From Sphingobacterium lumbrici (GTDB lineage: Bacteria; Bacteroidota; Bacteroidia; Sphingobacteriales; Sphingobacteriaceae), in contig NZ_SRZY01000002.1 of the NCBI RefSeq assembly GCF_006476045.1, positions 1 to 64,000 on the forward strand: 64,000 nucleotides of DNA, written 5' to 3'. The notes beneath the pieces were generated by a model, which made no database searches, had not been told where the DNA came from, and saw only the letters and a program-made list of their open reading frames with translations. The position numbers and the translations under genes are program-made. Of this stretch, positions 8,346 through 18,100 are shown one piece after another. How positions within the stretch are numbered: the stretch's first letter is position 1; each line of letters begins with the position of its first letter.

Positions 8346-8808
8346 ATGAAATTGATATGTTTTTCCCTCTTTTTTTTTATTGATTGTGTGTTGTAACTCT
8401 ATCCAGACTGATGCACCAAGAATATTGAATGATACGCTTGTTTCGCAGTTCAATATCGCTTCAAATGGATTTTTAGCCTTTGTGAATTTCAAAAAAATAG
8501 ATGGTATTGAATATCAGGACGGAAGCCTACGATATAAATTAATCTATAGTGGATTTGTAGAAGCTACGAAAGATTGCTATTGGAATGGGAATATACTAAC
8601 TTCAGGGAGATCATATATGTATTCGGAAGATGATGAAAAGGGCTGGCCGATGGGTATAAGTAAAATGAAGATAGCCGAAACAATAGAAGAAATTAATGCA
8701 ATGCAATGGTACGGTGGTTTATATAAGCACCAGCTATATAAAAAGGCTATGGACACGATGTCACAGGCTATGCTATTTTTGAAAAGAGAGATAGCGGATG
8801 GAAAATGA
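8346..8808 (+). CDS. Lipoprotein with signal peptide out of frame across a 9-T tract
   Basis: The main frame (8380-8808, 142 codons) has no ATG start; it opens with TTG or GTG inside what is plainly a signal sequence, LIVCCNS. An ATG at 8346 begins MKLICFSLF in the other frame, and the two join perfectly if the T run 8370-8378 had 8 instead of 9 bases, giving MKLICFSLFFLLIVC with a lipobox Cys and Asn/Ser after it. So the intact gene would encode a lipoprotein of about 153 residues. The mature part has FLAFVNFKKIDG, a YKLIYSGFVEA strand and a helical C-terminus, family unknown. Either the tract is phase-variable, the gene is dead, or the base is a sequencing error. Position after the AAA+ gene (41 bases) suggests the same cluster. 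Confidence 0.5.
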
Positions 8809-8914
8809 TAGCGTATTCTTGTGGAGTAGACACATCGGAATAAATACCCAAAGGCAATGAAGAAGCAAGCAAGGAAAATAAGCTCAACGAGGACAAATAA
8901 CTATAGAAAAACTC

Positions 8915-9169
8915 TTATTCTGAGAAATTTAAGCTATCACAGAGAACAATATTGGTTTCCTGCTCTTGTAGTTCTAATTCTTTTTGGGCTTTGATTATAC
9001 CGATTCTGATCCTAGATTCTTTATTATACTCTCGCTTGATTTGATTTTTAGGGTTGGTATAAACACGAATTGTAGGATTATAGTATCATGTTCTCCCTTG
9101 ATGGTAAATGTCAAAGTAGACTGATGACATCCCATTTTTTAATGTATTTTTACGAACTGCAACTGACAT
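8915..9169 (-). pseudogene. Remnant of a tyrosine recombinase (integrase) N-terminus
   Basis: Read on the minus strand from an ATG at 9169, the frame gives MSVAVRKNTLKNGMSSVYFD, a His-Gln-Gly-Arg turn, a TGA at 9086-9088, and then continues in the same frame with a YYN start, a basic helix and KAQKELELQEQ before a TAA at 8915. This is the arm-binding plus beginning of the SAM-like core-binding domain of Bacteroidota ICE-type tyrosine integrases (RKKKLKdG..SLYLDfYhnGkR ... A..I.AkRELELQ). The catalytic domain is absent and there is an internal stop, so it is a dead fragment of 84 codons. It marks a former integrated element beside the accessory genes to its left. Confidence 0.68.
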
Positions 9170-9413
9170 AATTATATCTCTAAAAATTTTAGACAAGATT
9201 ATCCAACTTAAATATAATTAAAAAAATATTTTAACATTCCTGATTTTTATAAAAACAAAAAAGACATTGGAAACCAATATCTTTCGAAAGAGTTTATTTG
9301 AAATCTACCAGAAATTAGATGAAAATATAGGTTAATAAATGGTCTGAAAAGAAAGCTGAAACCAATCTAACAATGCTATCTGCAATATTACTTACCATTT
9401 GTTAAAAATGAAT

Positions 9414-9870
9414 ATTTGACCGCAAAAGTAGCAACCTGCCTGCCGGCAGGAACTCGTCGCTGTACCGGCTCGACACGACGGTGCACCATTCCTGCAATTG
9501 TCGACCCGCTAAGGCGACATTTGTCGGGCATGTAAGGATAGTGCTTTATTCTTACATATTATTTTATACTCCAGCTGAATTGAAAAAAGACGGCCTTAGC
9601 GGATTTGGACGTGCAGGCCGCAGATGATGTGTTGCAGAAGCGTACAATCAGCACTTAACCAAGCAGATCTCAGCCTTTGCTTTGGGGCGGAGCGGTGGAG
9701 GCCTAAGAGCTGCGCACTGCATCATCGCGTCGCCGGAACGACAAATACGATACAGCCTTGATTTTTTTGCTTCGTTTTTTTATCAAGAAAAAAATGAAGG
9801 CCCTGTCGTGGCAACGACGGAAAGGTAATGCGATGGACAAACCAAAAAAAATGGACTAAAATAAACCTTC
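9414..9870 (+). repeat. Dispersed non-coding repeat, copy R1
   Basis: About 310 bases (9452-9761) are nearly identical to the reverse complement of 33860-34167. Flanks beyond this core are not identical but keep the same architecture: H2-type hairpin with loop ATCAAG (TTCGTTTTTTT / AAAAAAATGAA, about 9771-9799), an H1-type hairpin GTCGT/ACGAC with loop GGCA (about 9805-9818), and an end CCTTC at 9866-9870 (GAAGG read outward). The left end has a decayed CCGC-loop hairpin and a perfect 12-base palindrome at 9439-9450. No reading frame is conserved. It fills most of the gap between the integrase remnant and the rny terminator; 9170-9413 shows nothing that I can support. Confidence 0.8.
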
Positions 9871-9912
9871 CTTTTTATTCCCCCTTAACCTCATCCCCTA
9901 AACATAATCAAA

Positions 9913-9952
9913 TAAAAAAAGGCATCTCCTATGACAAACATAGAAGATACCC
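9913..9952 (-). terminator. Rho-independent terminator of rny
   Basis: Just past the rny stop codon, the minus strand folds into a 13-pair stem (9920-9932 with 9937-9950 region, two G-U pairs, TTTG-type loop) followed by a run of seven T residues. It is the only strong terminator for the rny transcript. Confidence 0.8.
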
Positions 9953-9976
9953 TCTTAAATAACGTTTAGAAGCGAA

Positions 9977-11536
9977 TTACTTCGCGTACGACACCGATCT
10001 TGTTTCGCGGATTACCGTTACTTTAATTTGACCCGGATACGTCATTTCCGTCTGTATACGGTTTGAAATATCGGCAGCTAACACTTCTGCAGCTGCATCG
10101 CTGATCCGTTCAGACTCTACTACGACGCGTAACTCGCGACCTGCCTGGATAGCGAATGTTTTCTCTACACCTGGGTATGATAAGGCCAATGCTTCTAATT
10201 CTTTCAAACGCTTGATATAACTTTCAACAACTTCGCGGCGTGCACCCGGACGTGCTCCTGAAATAGCATCACAAGCCTGTACAACAGGAGAAATCATGGA
10301 TGTCATTTCTATTTCATCGTGATGGGCTCCAATAGCGTTACAAACATCCGGATGTTCCTTATATTTCTCGGCCAATTGCATACCCAATATCGCATGCGGT
10401 AGTTCTGGGTTATCGTCAGGCACTTTACCAATATCGTGCAATAGACCGGCACGCTTAGCCATTTTCACGTTTAAGCCCAGCTCTGCTGCCATCGTTGCCG
10501 CGAAGTTAGCCACCTCCCGCGAGTGCTGCAATAAGTTCTGACCATAAGAAGAACGGTAACGCATACGTCCTACCATACGGATTAATTCAGGATGTAAGCC
10601 ATGTATACCTAGATCTATGACAGTACGTTCACCAATTTCGACGATTTCATCCTCGATCTGCGTACGTGTTTTGGCAACCACCTCTTCAATACGAGCCGGG
10701 TGAATACGACCATCTGTTACCAATCTATGCAACGATAGACGGGCAATCTCGCGACGTACCGGATCAAATCCCGATAAAATAATAGCCTCAGGCGTATCGT
10801 CTACGATAATCTCAACACCTGTAGCGGCTTCGAGTGCACGTATATTACGCCCTTCCCGACCGATAATACGTCCTTTGATTTCATCATTTTCAATGTTAAA
10901 AATGGAAACCGTATTTTCAATTGCAGATTCCGTAGCCGTACGTTGAATAGTCTGTATAACTACTTTCTTAGCTTCTTTAGAAGCCGTTAGCTTCGCCTCA
11001 TCTACGATATCTTTAATCTGCATAATAGCTTGAGAACGTGCTTCTTCACGTAATGAAGATACCAATTGTTCTTTGGCTTCGTCAGCCGTCAATCCCGCAA
11101 TAGTTTCCAATTGTTGGATATGCTGATTTTTCAATTGATCCACCTCTTCGCTTTTCTTTTCATTCACCTCAACGAGTTGATCTAACTTTTTACTTTTAGC
11201 ATCCAACTCCTGTTTTTCCCGATTTAAAGTCTCTAGTTTTTGATTGATGGACTGTTCTTTTTGACGGATGCTGTTTTCCTTTTGAGCTACCGTATTATTG
11301 CGTTGATTAACCTCTTTTTCATGCTCCGCCTTAAGTTGAAGAAACCGTTCTTTAGCTTCCAGTTGACGTTGCTTCTTAATATGTTCGGCATGTTTTTCAG
11401 CCTCTTTTATAATGCTTTCCGCTTTCCCATTAGCAGCTTGCTCTTGCTTCTTGAACAGTAATTGTAATAAATACCGTCCAATAACAACGCCAATAAGAAG
11501 TGAAATTATTATTGAAATTGTCGTTGATAACTCCAT
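9977..11536 (-). CDS. rny: Ribonuclease Y
   Basis: The 519-residue protein has the full RNase Y order: N-terminal membrane helix (about 6-27), a long charged coiled coil rich in Lys, Glu and Gln (about 30-190), a KH RNA-binding domain with [15 protein letters not shown] (about 223-237) and an HD metal-dependent phosphohydrolase domain with LLHDIGK, HHDE and a conserved C-terminal GRELRV segment. It starts bulk mRNA decay by endonucleolytic cleavage at the inner membrane. Length equals the family norm. It lies downstream of zapA with a 425-base spacer that holds a palindromic element and an RNA candidate, and ends in a strong terminator. Confidence 0.96.
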   Translation of the reverse strand: MELSTTISIIISLLIGVVIGRYLLQLLFKKQEQAANGKAESIIKEAEKHAEHIKKQRQLEAKERFLQLKAEHEKEVNQRNNTVAQKENSIRQKEQSINQKLETLNREKQELDAKSKKLDQLVEVNEKKSEEVDQLKNQHIQQLETIAGLTADEAKEQLVSSLREEARSQAIMQIKDIVDEAKLTASKEAKKVVIQTIQRTATESAIENTVSIFNIENDEIKGRIIGREGRNIRALEAATGVEIIVDDTPEAIILSGFDPVRREIARLSLHRLVTDGRIHPARIEEVVAKTRTQIEDEIVEIGERTVIDLGIHGLHPELIRMVGRMRYRSSYGQNLLQHSREVANFAATMAAELGLNVKMAKRAGLLHDIGKVPDDNPELPHAILGMQLAEKYKEHPDVCNAIGAHHDEIEMTSMISPVVQACDAISGARPGARREVVESYIKRLKELEALALSYPGVEKTFAIQAGRELRVVVESERISDAAAEVLAADISNRIQTEMTYPGQIKVTVIRETRSVSYAK

Positions 11537-11641
11537 TTTATTTATTGTATATATTTAGTTTTTAATAATTTTCTTTTCAAAACCAATGCCCTCTTCTTTT
11601 ATCATCCCCGAGATTCCTCGGAGCAGGCTCCGACTCTGGAT

Positions 11642-11725
11642 TTTGTCATCCCGACTTCCGGAGGGATCTAATGACGTGTAGGTAATCACACGGCTGTAGA
11701 TGCCTCGTAACCTCGGCATGACAAA
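11642..11725. repeat. Short palindromic MITE-like repeat
   Basis: TTTGTCAT at 11642-11649 and ATGACAAA at 11718-11725 are perfect 8-base inverted ends of an 84-base unit with further internal symmetry (GGGATCTA near the left, TAGATGCC near the right). Just to the left, CGGAG/CTCCG forms another small hairpin. The TTGTCATCC...GGATCT pattern is a type of short intergenic repeat common in Bacteroidota genomes. There is no coding content. It lies between rny and the RNA candidate. Confidence 0.55.
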
Positions 11726-11748
11726 GCAACGATCTCTCAGCTGCTTTT

Positions 11749-11925
11749 AAAAAAAAACCGCAATTAAATTTAAACAGGCTTCATGTATTATTAAACTTCG
11801 ATTACACATGATTTGAGCGTATGATTATGACCTAGATGGCTTTCGCAAAATGGCCTATATCTTTTTGTTGCTCGTGATATTGAAGCGTTAAGTTTAAAAT
11901 AGTGACAACCCGAATTTAATTGCGG
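11749..11925 (-). ncRNA. ssrS: Rod-shaped structured RNA, candidate 6S RNA
   Basis: On the minus strand CCGCAATTAAATT (11925-11913) pairs perfectly with AATTTAATTGCGG (11770-11758) to close a molecule of about 168 bases, followed directly by nine U residues. Inside, a CGGGUU/AGCCUG pairing, then UAUU + UUAAACUU with AAGUUUAA + AAUA, GAGC with GCUC, and an apical AGAU..GGC / GCC.AUCU hairpin extend the rod with internal loops. Length, rod shape with a closing stem, U-run end and location directly after zapA match 6S RNA, the RNA polymerase-sequestering regulator; zapA-ssrS linkage is known in proteobacteria. No covariance search was possible. It could instead be a large terminator for zapA. 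Confidence 0.5.
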
Positions 11926-11961
11926 CAAATTCGTCGTTAAACAGCTCTATAAAGAACGATC

Positions 11962-12252
11962 TTATTTTTTAAAGAAATCTGTTAATAAATTATCCAGTTC
12001 ATGAATCGTCTGTTCCAGACCTATGTCTTGATTTTTTGCATTACGCTCAGCTTTAATCATACCTGTAGCATACTGCAATACGCACATAGAAAGCAAATCC
12101 TGCTTATCACGAACTGCATAACTATCCTGCAATTCCTTTATTTTTTCATTTATCAATTTCGCAGCGTGACGTATCACCTCCTCTTCTTCCGTTTCTACCC
12201 GTAAAGGATACACCCGATCTGCGATATTTATTTTTATGGAAATATCTCCCAT
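11962..12252 (-). CDS. zapA: Cell division protein ZapA
   Basis: The 96-residue protein has the ZapA layout: an N-terminal beta-rich segment (ISIKINIADRVYPLRV) that forms the FtsZ-contacting head, followed by one long helix (about 25-94) with EEEEVIRHAAKLINEKI and a dimerising coiled coil. ZapA bundles FtsZ filaments and stabilises the division ring. Length is typical. It follows a small coiled-coil protein gene by 55 bases, in the pheT transcription unit, and is followed by the RNA candidate. Confidence 0.9.
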   Translation of the reverse strand: MGDISIKINIADRVYPLRVETEEEEVIRHAAKLINEKIKELQDSYAVRDKQDLLSMCVLQYATGMIKAERNAKNQDIGLEQTIHELDNLLTDFFKK

Positions 12253-12307
12253 TTTCTTGAGCTTAATAACGTAATAAACTTATATCCTTATACTCTTACC
12301 TACCCAA

Positions 12308-12616
12308 CTACTTCAGTAAGTTTATACATTTGTCTATTTCTCGCACAAAATCGTTAATTTTTTGCTTTGTGTCAAGTGTTTTTTCATTTATAGCTACTTT
12401 ATCTATATCAGACTCTTCCAAGGATTTTGCTACTGTCATCACTTTTAGCTTATCTTCAAGCTGTTGAACTTTATCCGAACTCGTCTCAAAAGCAACTTGC
12501 ACAGATTGTAGTTCTAATTTCAGCAGGTCATTCTCTTCTTGTAAGGCTTCACACATTTGAATTAAATTTTTCGTTTTCTCAACGATAATATTCATTTGTG
12601 ATGATAATGATGCCAT
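12308..12616 (-). CDS. Small coiled-coil protein, division-associated by context
   Basis: The 102-residue protein is nearly all helix: heptads run through residues 8-62 (IIVEKTKNLIQMCEALQEEN, then LLKLELQ, QQLEDKLK) with a second helix at 75-101 (KQKINDFVREIDKCINLL). It has no enzymatic motif. In Bacteroidota a protein of this kind commonly sits between pheT and zapA; the shape is ZapB-like, and a role as a ZapA partner is plausible but unproven. Spacings are 34 bases from pheT and 55 to zapA, consistent with one transcript. Confidence 0.65.
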   Translation of the reverse strand: MASLSSQMNIIVEKTKNLIQMCEALQEENDLLKLELQSVQVAFETSSDKVQQLEDKLKVMTVAKSLEESDIDKVAINEKTLDTKQKINDFVREIDKCINLLK

Positions 12617-12650
12617 ATATTATTTCGCAATTAATATTTATATCTCTCAA

Positions 12651-15047
12651 CTAACGCACTACCGCACCAGTCTCTTTCTCAAAGTTAAGAATTAATTTTT
12701 TAATTATACTATCAATTTGTTTGTCATTAAGTGTTTTTTCTTCATCCTGAATGGTAAAACTCAATGCGTAAGACTTTTTGCCTTCCGGCAACTTTTCACC
12801 TTTGTACACATCAAATATGTTTACATCCTTCAAAAGTTTGCGTTCCGATTTAATAGCGATGTTTTTAAGCTGCTCAAAAGTAACCTCATCATCTATCAAC
12901 AATGCTAAATCCCGACGTACGGATGGAAACTTCGAAACCTCTTTGTACGTAATCGTATTCTTGCGAATGGTTTTTAATACCAGATCCCAATCAAAATCCG
13001 CAAAAAATACAGCCCCGTCAACATCTACCTTCGCCAATGTTCCCGCCGCAACAGCTCCTAACGATACCAATACCTTTTGCCCTTTTAGGTAATCCAGACC
13101 ATAAGCAAAATGCGGATTGGTCGTTTCTACAAGTTGAAGATTATCTATCTTTAAACGCTGCAGAAGAACATCTACCGCAGCTTTTAGGTTATAAAAATTA
13201 TTTACTTTCGATTCATTGTTCCACTGTTCAGGCATCTTTTTACCAGCAATCCCCAGTACCAAATGCTGCTTTTCCTGGTACCCTTCTTCCAAAAGATGAT
13301 ACGTCTTGCCGTATTCAAAGAACTTGATATCCGAAGATTTACGTTTCTGATTGTATTCTATGGCCGTTAACACCGAAAAGATCATGTTTTGACGCATCGT
13401 ATCCAAATCCGTACTCAACGGATTAAGCAACTTCACGGCGGTGTGTTCATCGTCTGAATAAGCTCCTTTTGTCAGGGAATTGGATAAAATCTCGCGGTAT
13501 CCATTGGCAATCAAAAGATCGGCAACCTGATTAAGCACCACTTCTTTATCCGGTTTTTCGGAAGTATTCAAGGAAGCTTTAATCTGCGGTTTCAGCTCGA
13601 TATTGTTGTAGCCGTAAATACGCAACACTTCTTCTATTACATCCACTTCGCGGGTTACATCCACTTTATATGCCGGTACATGAACGGTGATCGTATCGGC
13701 ATCTTCGTTCGAAATTTCTATGCCCAAGGCCAGTATAATAGCCTTAATCTCCGGAGCCGGGATATCTTTACCGATCAGGCGTTGCACGTTTTTGTAACTT
13801 ACGTCAAATGTAAACGCATCTACCTTAGACGGGTAAATATCGGTAATGGCAGCGTCAATTTGCCCACCGGCTACTTCCTGTATCAATAAAGCTGCACGTT
13901 GAAGTGCATATACTGTTATGTTAGGATCTGTTCCGCGTTCAAACCGGAAGGAGGAATCCGTTTTTAAGCTATGCCGTTTGGAGCTCTTCCGAATAGACAC
14001 TGAATTGAAATATGCCGATTCCAAGAATATATCAGTGGTCTCTTCGGTCACCCCGGAATGTGCACCGCCAAAGACACCAGCTAAGCACATCGCTTTTTCA
14101 GCATCTGCAATGACTAAATCTTCCGATGACAGCTTGCGTTCTACCCCATCTAAGGTCGTAAACAATTCACCTTCGCTTGCTAAGCGGACAATGACTTTGT
14201 TTCCTGCAATCTTATCTTTATCAAACGCGTGTAGAGGTTGCCCCAGATCGTGCAATACATAATTGGTGACATCCACAATGTTATTGATCGAACGGATGCC
14301 TATCACATTTAATTTCTCTTTTAACCATTCGGGTGATTCCCCTACTTTTACACCAGCGATATTGATCCCCGAATAACGAGGACATGCTGTGCTGTCTGCT
14401 ACAGTTACACCTGTAGCATCGGAATTTTCCTTTTCGTTGAAAGCAGTTACATCAGGCAAGGTATATGTACTACGAAAATATGCTGCCAGATCACGCGCAA
14501 CGCCTAAATGTGAAGCCGCATCTGCACGATTAGGTGTGAGGCCGATTTCAAATCTATAATCGTCCTGAATCTGGTAATAATCTTTCACCAATGAGCCAAT
14601 CTGCGCATCCGCATCCAGTTCCACAATACCGGCATGAGAAGTTCCCAGACCTATTTCATCTTCACCGCAAAGCATACCTTCTGATACTTCGCCCCTGATT
14701 TTTGATTTCGTTATTTTAAAAGGTTCTCCGGTTGTAGGATGGCAAATCGTACCTACTTGCGCAACGATCACCTTAAGACCTACCCTTACGTTGGGAGCTC
14801 CACACACGATATGCCGCAATTCTGAAGCACCTACATTCACGGTAGTTACTTTCAATTTATCCGCATTGGGATGTTGTTCGCATGTAATCACCTCTCCGAC
14901 AACTAATCCGTCCAAACCTCCCGGGATAGATTGTACCGTTTCAACAGCTTCCACCTCTAGTCCGATATCCGTCAAAATCAACGACAGTTCCTGCGGTGTC
15001 TTATCTATATTTACGTAATTCTTAAGCCAATTGTAAGAAATATTCAT
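12651..15047 (-). CDS. pheT: Phenylalanine-tRNA ligase beta subunit
   Basis: The 798-residue protein has all PheT domains: a tRNA-binding EMAP-like domain at about 40-150 (VGEVITCEQHPNADKLKV), the B3/B4 editing domain (about 210-400, with NNIVDVTNYVLHDLGQPLHAFD), the B5 domain (about 405-480), the catalytic-like core and the C-terminal ferredoxin-fold anticodon-binding domain (about 705-798, ending in the KLLKDVNIFDVY block). It charges tRNA-Phe together with PheS, which is not in this window; separate pheS and pheT are normal in this phylum. It is first in a unit with the coiled-coil protein and zapA and diverges from purL. Confidence 0.97.
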   Translation of the reverse strand: MNISYNWLKNYVNIDKTPQELSLILTDIGLEVEAVETVQSIPGGLDGLVVGEVITCEQHPNADKLKVTTVNVGASELRHIVCGAPNVRVGLKVIVAQVGTICHPTTGEPFKITKSKIRGEVSEGMLCGEDEIGLGTSHAGIVELDADAQIGSLVKDYYQIQDDYRFEIGLTPNRADAASHLGVARDLAAYFRSTYTLPDVTAFNEKENSDATGVTVADSTACPRYSGINIAGVKVGESPEWLKEKLNVIGIRSINNIVDVTNYVLHDLGQPLHAFDKDKIAGNKVIVRLASEGELFTTLDGVERKLSSEDLVIADAEKAMCLAGVFGGAHSGVTEETTDIFLESAYFNSVSIRKSSKRHSLKTDSSFRFERGTDPNITVYALQRAALLIQEVAGGQIDAAITDIYPSKVDAFTFDVSYKNVQRLIGKDIPAPEIKAIILALGIEISNEDADTITVHVPAYKVDVTREVDVIEEVLRIYGYNNIELKPQIKASLNTSEKPDKEVVLNQVADLLIANGYREILSNSLTKGAYSDDEHTAVKLLNPLSTDLDTMRQNMIFSVLTAIEYNQKRKSSDIKFFEYGKTYHLLEEGYQEKQHLVLGIAGKKMPEQWNNESKVNNFYNLKAAVDVLLQRLKIDNLQLVETTNPHFAYGLDYLKGQKVLVSLGAVAAGTLAKVDVDGAVFFADFDWDLVLKTIRKNTITYKEVSKFPSVRRDLALLIDDEVTFEQLKNIAIKSERKLLKDVNIFDVYKGEKLPEGKKSYALSFTIQDEEKTLNDKQIDSIIKKLILNFEKETGAVVR

Positions 15048-15068
15048 TTATCTGTGATTTTAAAGGTA

Positions 15069-15076
15069 CAAAGATA
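15069..15076 (-). promoter_or_regulatory. pheT promoter, -7 element
   Basis: TATCTTTG on the minus strand, an exact TAnnTTTG match, 22 bases before the pheT ATG. A clear -33 TTTG is not seen at ideal spacing; only ATTCG lies near it. Confidence 0.55.
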
Positions 15077-15115
15077 GGATTTTGTAGCGAATTTATTCAG
15101 CACGACCCTAAACGA

Positions 15116-15151
15116 TTTGCACTACAATTATTAAAATAATACGTAACTTTG
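15116..15151 (+). promoter_or_regulatory. purL promoter
   Basis: TTTG at 15116-15119 and TAACTTTG at 15144-15151 match the Bacteroidota -33/-7 consensus with a 24-base gap; the purL ATG follows 38 bases later. Confidence 0.6.
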
Positions 15152-15189
15152 TACTTTAATTTGAAGAACGTTCAAAACATACGAAAATA

Positions 15190-18100
15190 ATGATTCAATT
15201 CTTTGAGAACCCATCGAACACCATATACGGTGTTCAAAGTGTAAACTCTTTATCACAAGAAGACATTAACAAACTCAATTGGCTTTTTGGAAACGCTAAA
15301 AAACTAGACGACCATACGTTAAATAACCACTACGTAGGGCCCCGTGCAGCAATGATCACCCCTTGGAGTACCAATGCCGTGGAAATAACACAAAACATGG
15401 GCATTAAGGGTATCGTCCGAATTGAAGAATTTCAGCAGGTGGATGAAAACTTTAACGAATTCGATCCTATGATTTCGCAGAAGTACACAGCCTTAACACA
15501 AGACATGTACACCATTCATATCAATCCGGAACCCATCTTGGAAATCGATGATATTGATGCGTATAACAAACAGGAAGGCTTGGCGCTGAATCGGGAAGAG
15601 GTGCAGTATTTAGACAACCTATCGACTAAACTCGGCCGCAAGCTGACTGATTCGGAGGTTTTCGCATTTTCACAAGCTAATTCTGAACACTGCCGTCACA
15701 AAATATTCAACGGAACGTTTATTATCGACGGGGAAGAACAGCCGACTTCTTTGTTCAAATTGATTAAGAAAACTTCCGAAACTAACCCTAATGATATTAT
15801 ATCAGCGTATAAGGATAATGTTGCTTTTGTAAAAGGACCCCGCGTCGTTCAATTCGCACCCAAATCGGCAGACAAGCCTGACTTTTACGAAGAAAAGGAA
15901 TTCGAATCTGTGCTGTCCGTAAAAGCAGAAACACACAACTTCCCGACGACCGTTGAACCATTTTCAGGTGCAGCTACGGGTTCCGGAGGAGAAATCCGTG
16001 ACCGCCTCGCAGGTGGCCAGGGTGCTTTGCCTTTGGCGGGTACGGCAATATACATGACCTCGTATTCCCGACTGGAAGCAGATCGTCCTTGGGAAAAGGC
16101 GATGGAAGAACGCGACTGGTTGTACCAAACGCCGATGGACATCCTCATCAAAGCATCCAATGGTGCTTCAGATTTTGGTAATAAATTTGGCCAGCCGTTG
16201 ATTACGGGTTCCGTTTTAACGTTCGAACATGAAGAGGATGCGCGTAAATTAGGCTATGATAAGGTCATCATGCAGGCCGGCGGTGTCGGTTATGGCAAAC
16301 TGGATCAGGCAAAAAAACACACCCCTCAAACAGGTGATAAAATCGTTATTCTGGGTGGAGAAAATTACCGTATCGGTATGGGTGGTGCCGCTGTATCATC
16401 AGCCGATACAGGTGCTTTTGGTTCCGGTATTGAATTAAATGCGATCCAACGTTCTAACCCCGAAATGCAAAAACGTGCGGCCAACGCCGTACGGGGAATG
16501 GTCGAATCAGACAGCAATCCCATTGTATCCATCCACGACCACGGTGCCGGTGGCCACTTAAACTGTCTTTCAGAATTAGTAGAAGACACGGGCGGTCTGA
16601 TCGATCTGGATGCCCTACCTGTGGGTGACCCTACCCTTTCGGCTAAGGAGATTATCGGTAACGAATCGCAAGAGCGTATGGGATTGGTTATTGCCGACAA
16701 AGATATCGAGACTTTAAAACGCGTTGCTGATCGCGAACGTGCTCCTATGTACACGGTGGGTGACGTAACGGGGGATCACCGTTTTACATTTAAATCGAAA
16801 ACCACGGGTGAAAAACCCATGGACTATGCGTTGGAAGACTTCTTCGGATCCTCTCCAAAAACATACATGAAAGACACTACGGTAGTCCGGAATTACGCTG
16901 ATTTGGAATATTCCACAGAAAGTATCCCTACCTACTTACAACAGGTTTTACAATTGGAAGCTGTTGCTTCCAAAGATTGGTTGACTAATAAAGTGGACCG
17001 TTGTGTAGGTGGCCGTGTCGCAAAACAACAATGTGTCGGCCCGTTGCAATTGCCATTGAACAATGTCGGTGTAATGGCGTTGGACTTCAAAGGCAAAGAA
17101 GGTATAGCGACAACAGTAGGGCACTCACCGGTGGCAGCTATCGTAGATTCTGCTGCGGCAAGTAGAACGGCTATTGCAGAAGCTTTATCCAACCTGGTCT
17201 TCGCTCCTATCAAAAATGGTTTAGCGGGTGTATCGCTCTCGGCTAACTGGATGTGGGCATGTAACAACGAAGGGGAAGATGCGCGCCTGTACAAGGCTGT
17301 AAAAGCCTGTTCGGATTTCGCTATCGAATTGGGGATCAATATTCCTACAGGGAAAGATTCGCTTTCGATGAAGCAGAAATACCCTAACGGCGAACATGTG
17401 ATCGCTCCGGGAACATTAATCGTCTCCGCTGCCGGTAACTGTATAGATATTAATAAGGTTGTAGAACCTGTCCTGAATAAAAATGCGGGTTCGATTTATT
17501 ACATCAACCTATCAAAAGATAGTTTCAAATTAGGTGGTTCGTCCTTTGCCCAGATCTTAAATAAGATCGGAAAAGAAGTGCCGACTATTCAGGATGGTGC
17601 TTATTTCAAAACAGCGTTTAATACCATCCAGGATTTAATCAACCAGAACCTGATCGAAGCAGGGCATGATGTAGGTTCCGGTGGTCTGATTACGACTCTG
17701 TTAGAGATGACTTTTGCAGATGTGAATGTAGCGGCTAATTATGATCTGTCGGGATTGAATGAAGCCGATACAGTAAAAGCACTATTCAACGAGAATATCG
17801 CTGTTGTACTACAAGCAAAAGAAGATACTGCTTTCGAAAAAGTTTTAACGGCGGCAAACATCAACTTTACAAAAATCGGTCAGGCTATCGAAGGTACTGA
17901 AATCACGTTAAAAAACAACACGGACCGCTTTACGTTTAATGTTGTTGAAATGCGCGACATCTGGTATAAGACATCCTTCCTTTTGGATCAAAAGCAATCT
18001 AAGAACGGTACGGCAGCGGAACGTTACAACAATTACAAAAACCAACCGCTGAAATATACGTTCCCTAATCATTTTACCGGTATAAAGCCTGTCATTGATG

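Noticed and set aside
8857..8994. 45-codon plus-strand frame with a hydrophobic end
   Set aside because: It is antisense to the integrase remnant, which has a far better protein match; the hydrophobic end is the complement of Glu/Gln/Leu codons.
12717..14262. Several plus-strand frames opposite pheT
   Set aside because: All are complements of the pheT coding frame with no independent motifs; the same holds for frames opposite purL, the RND permease and the E1 gene.
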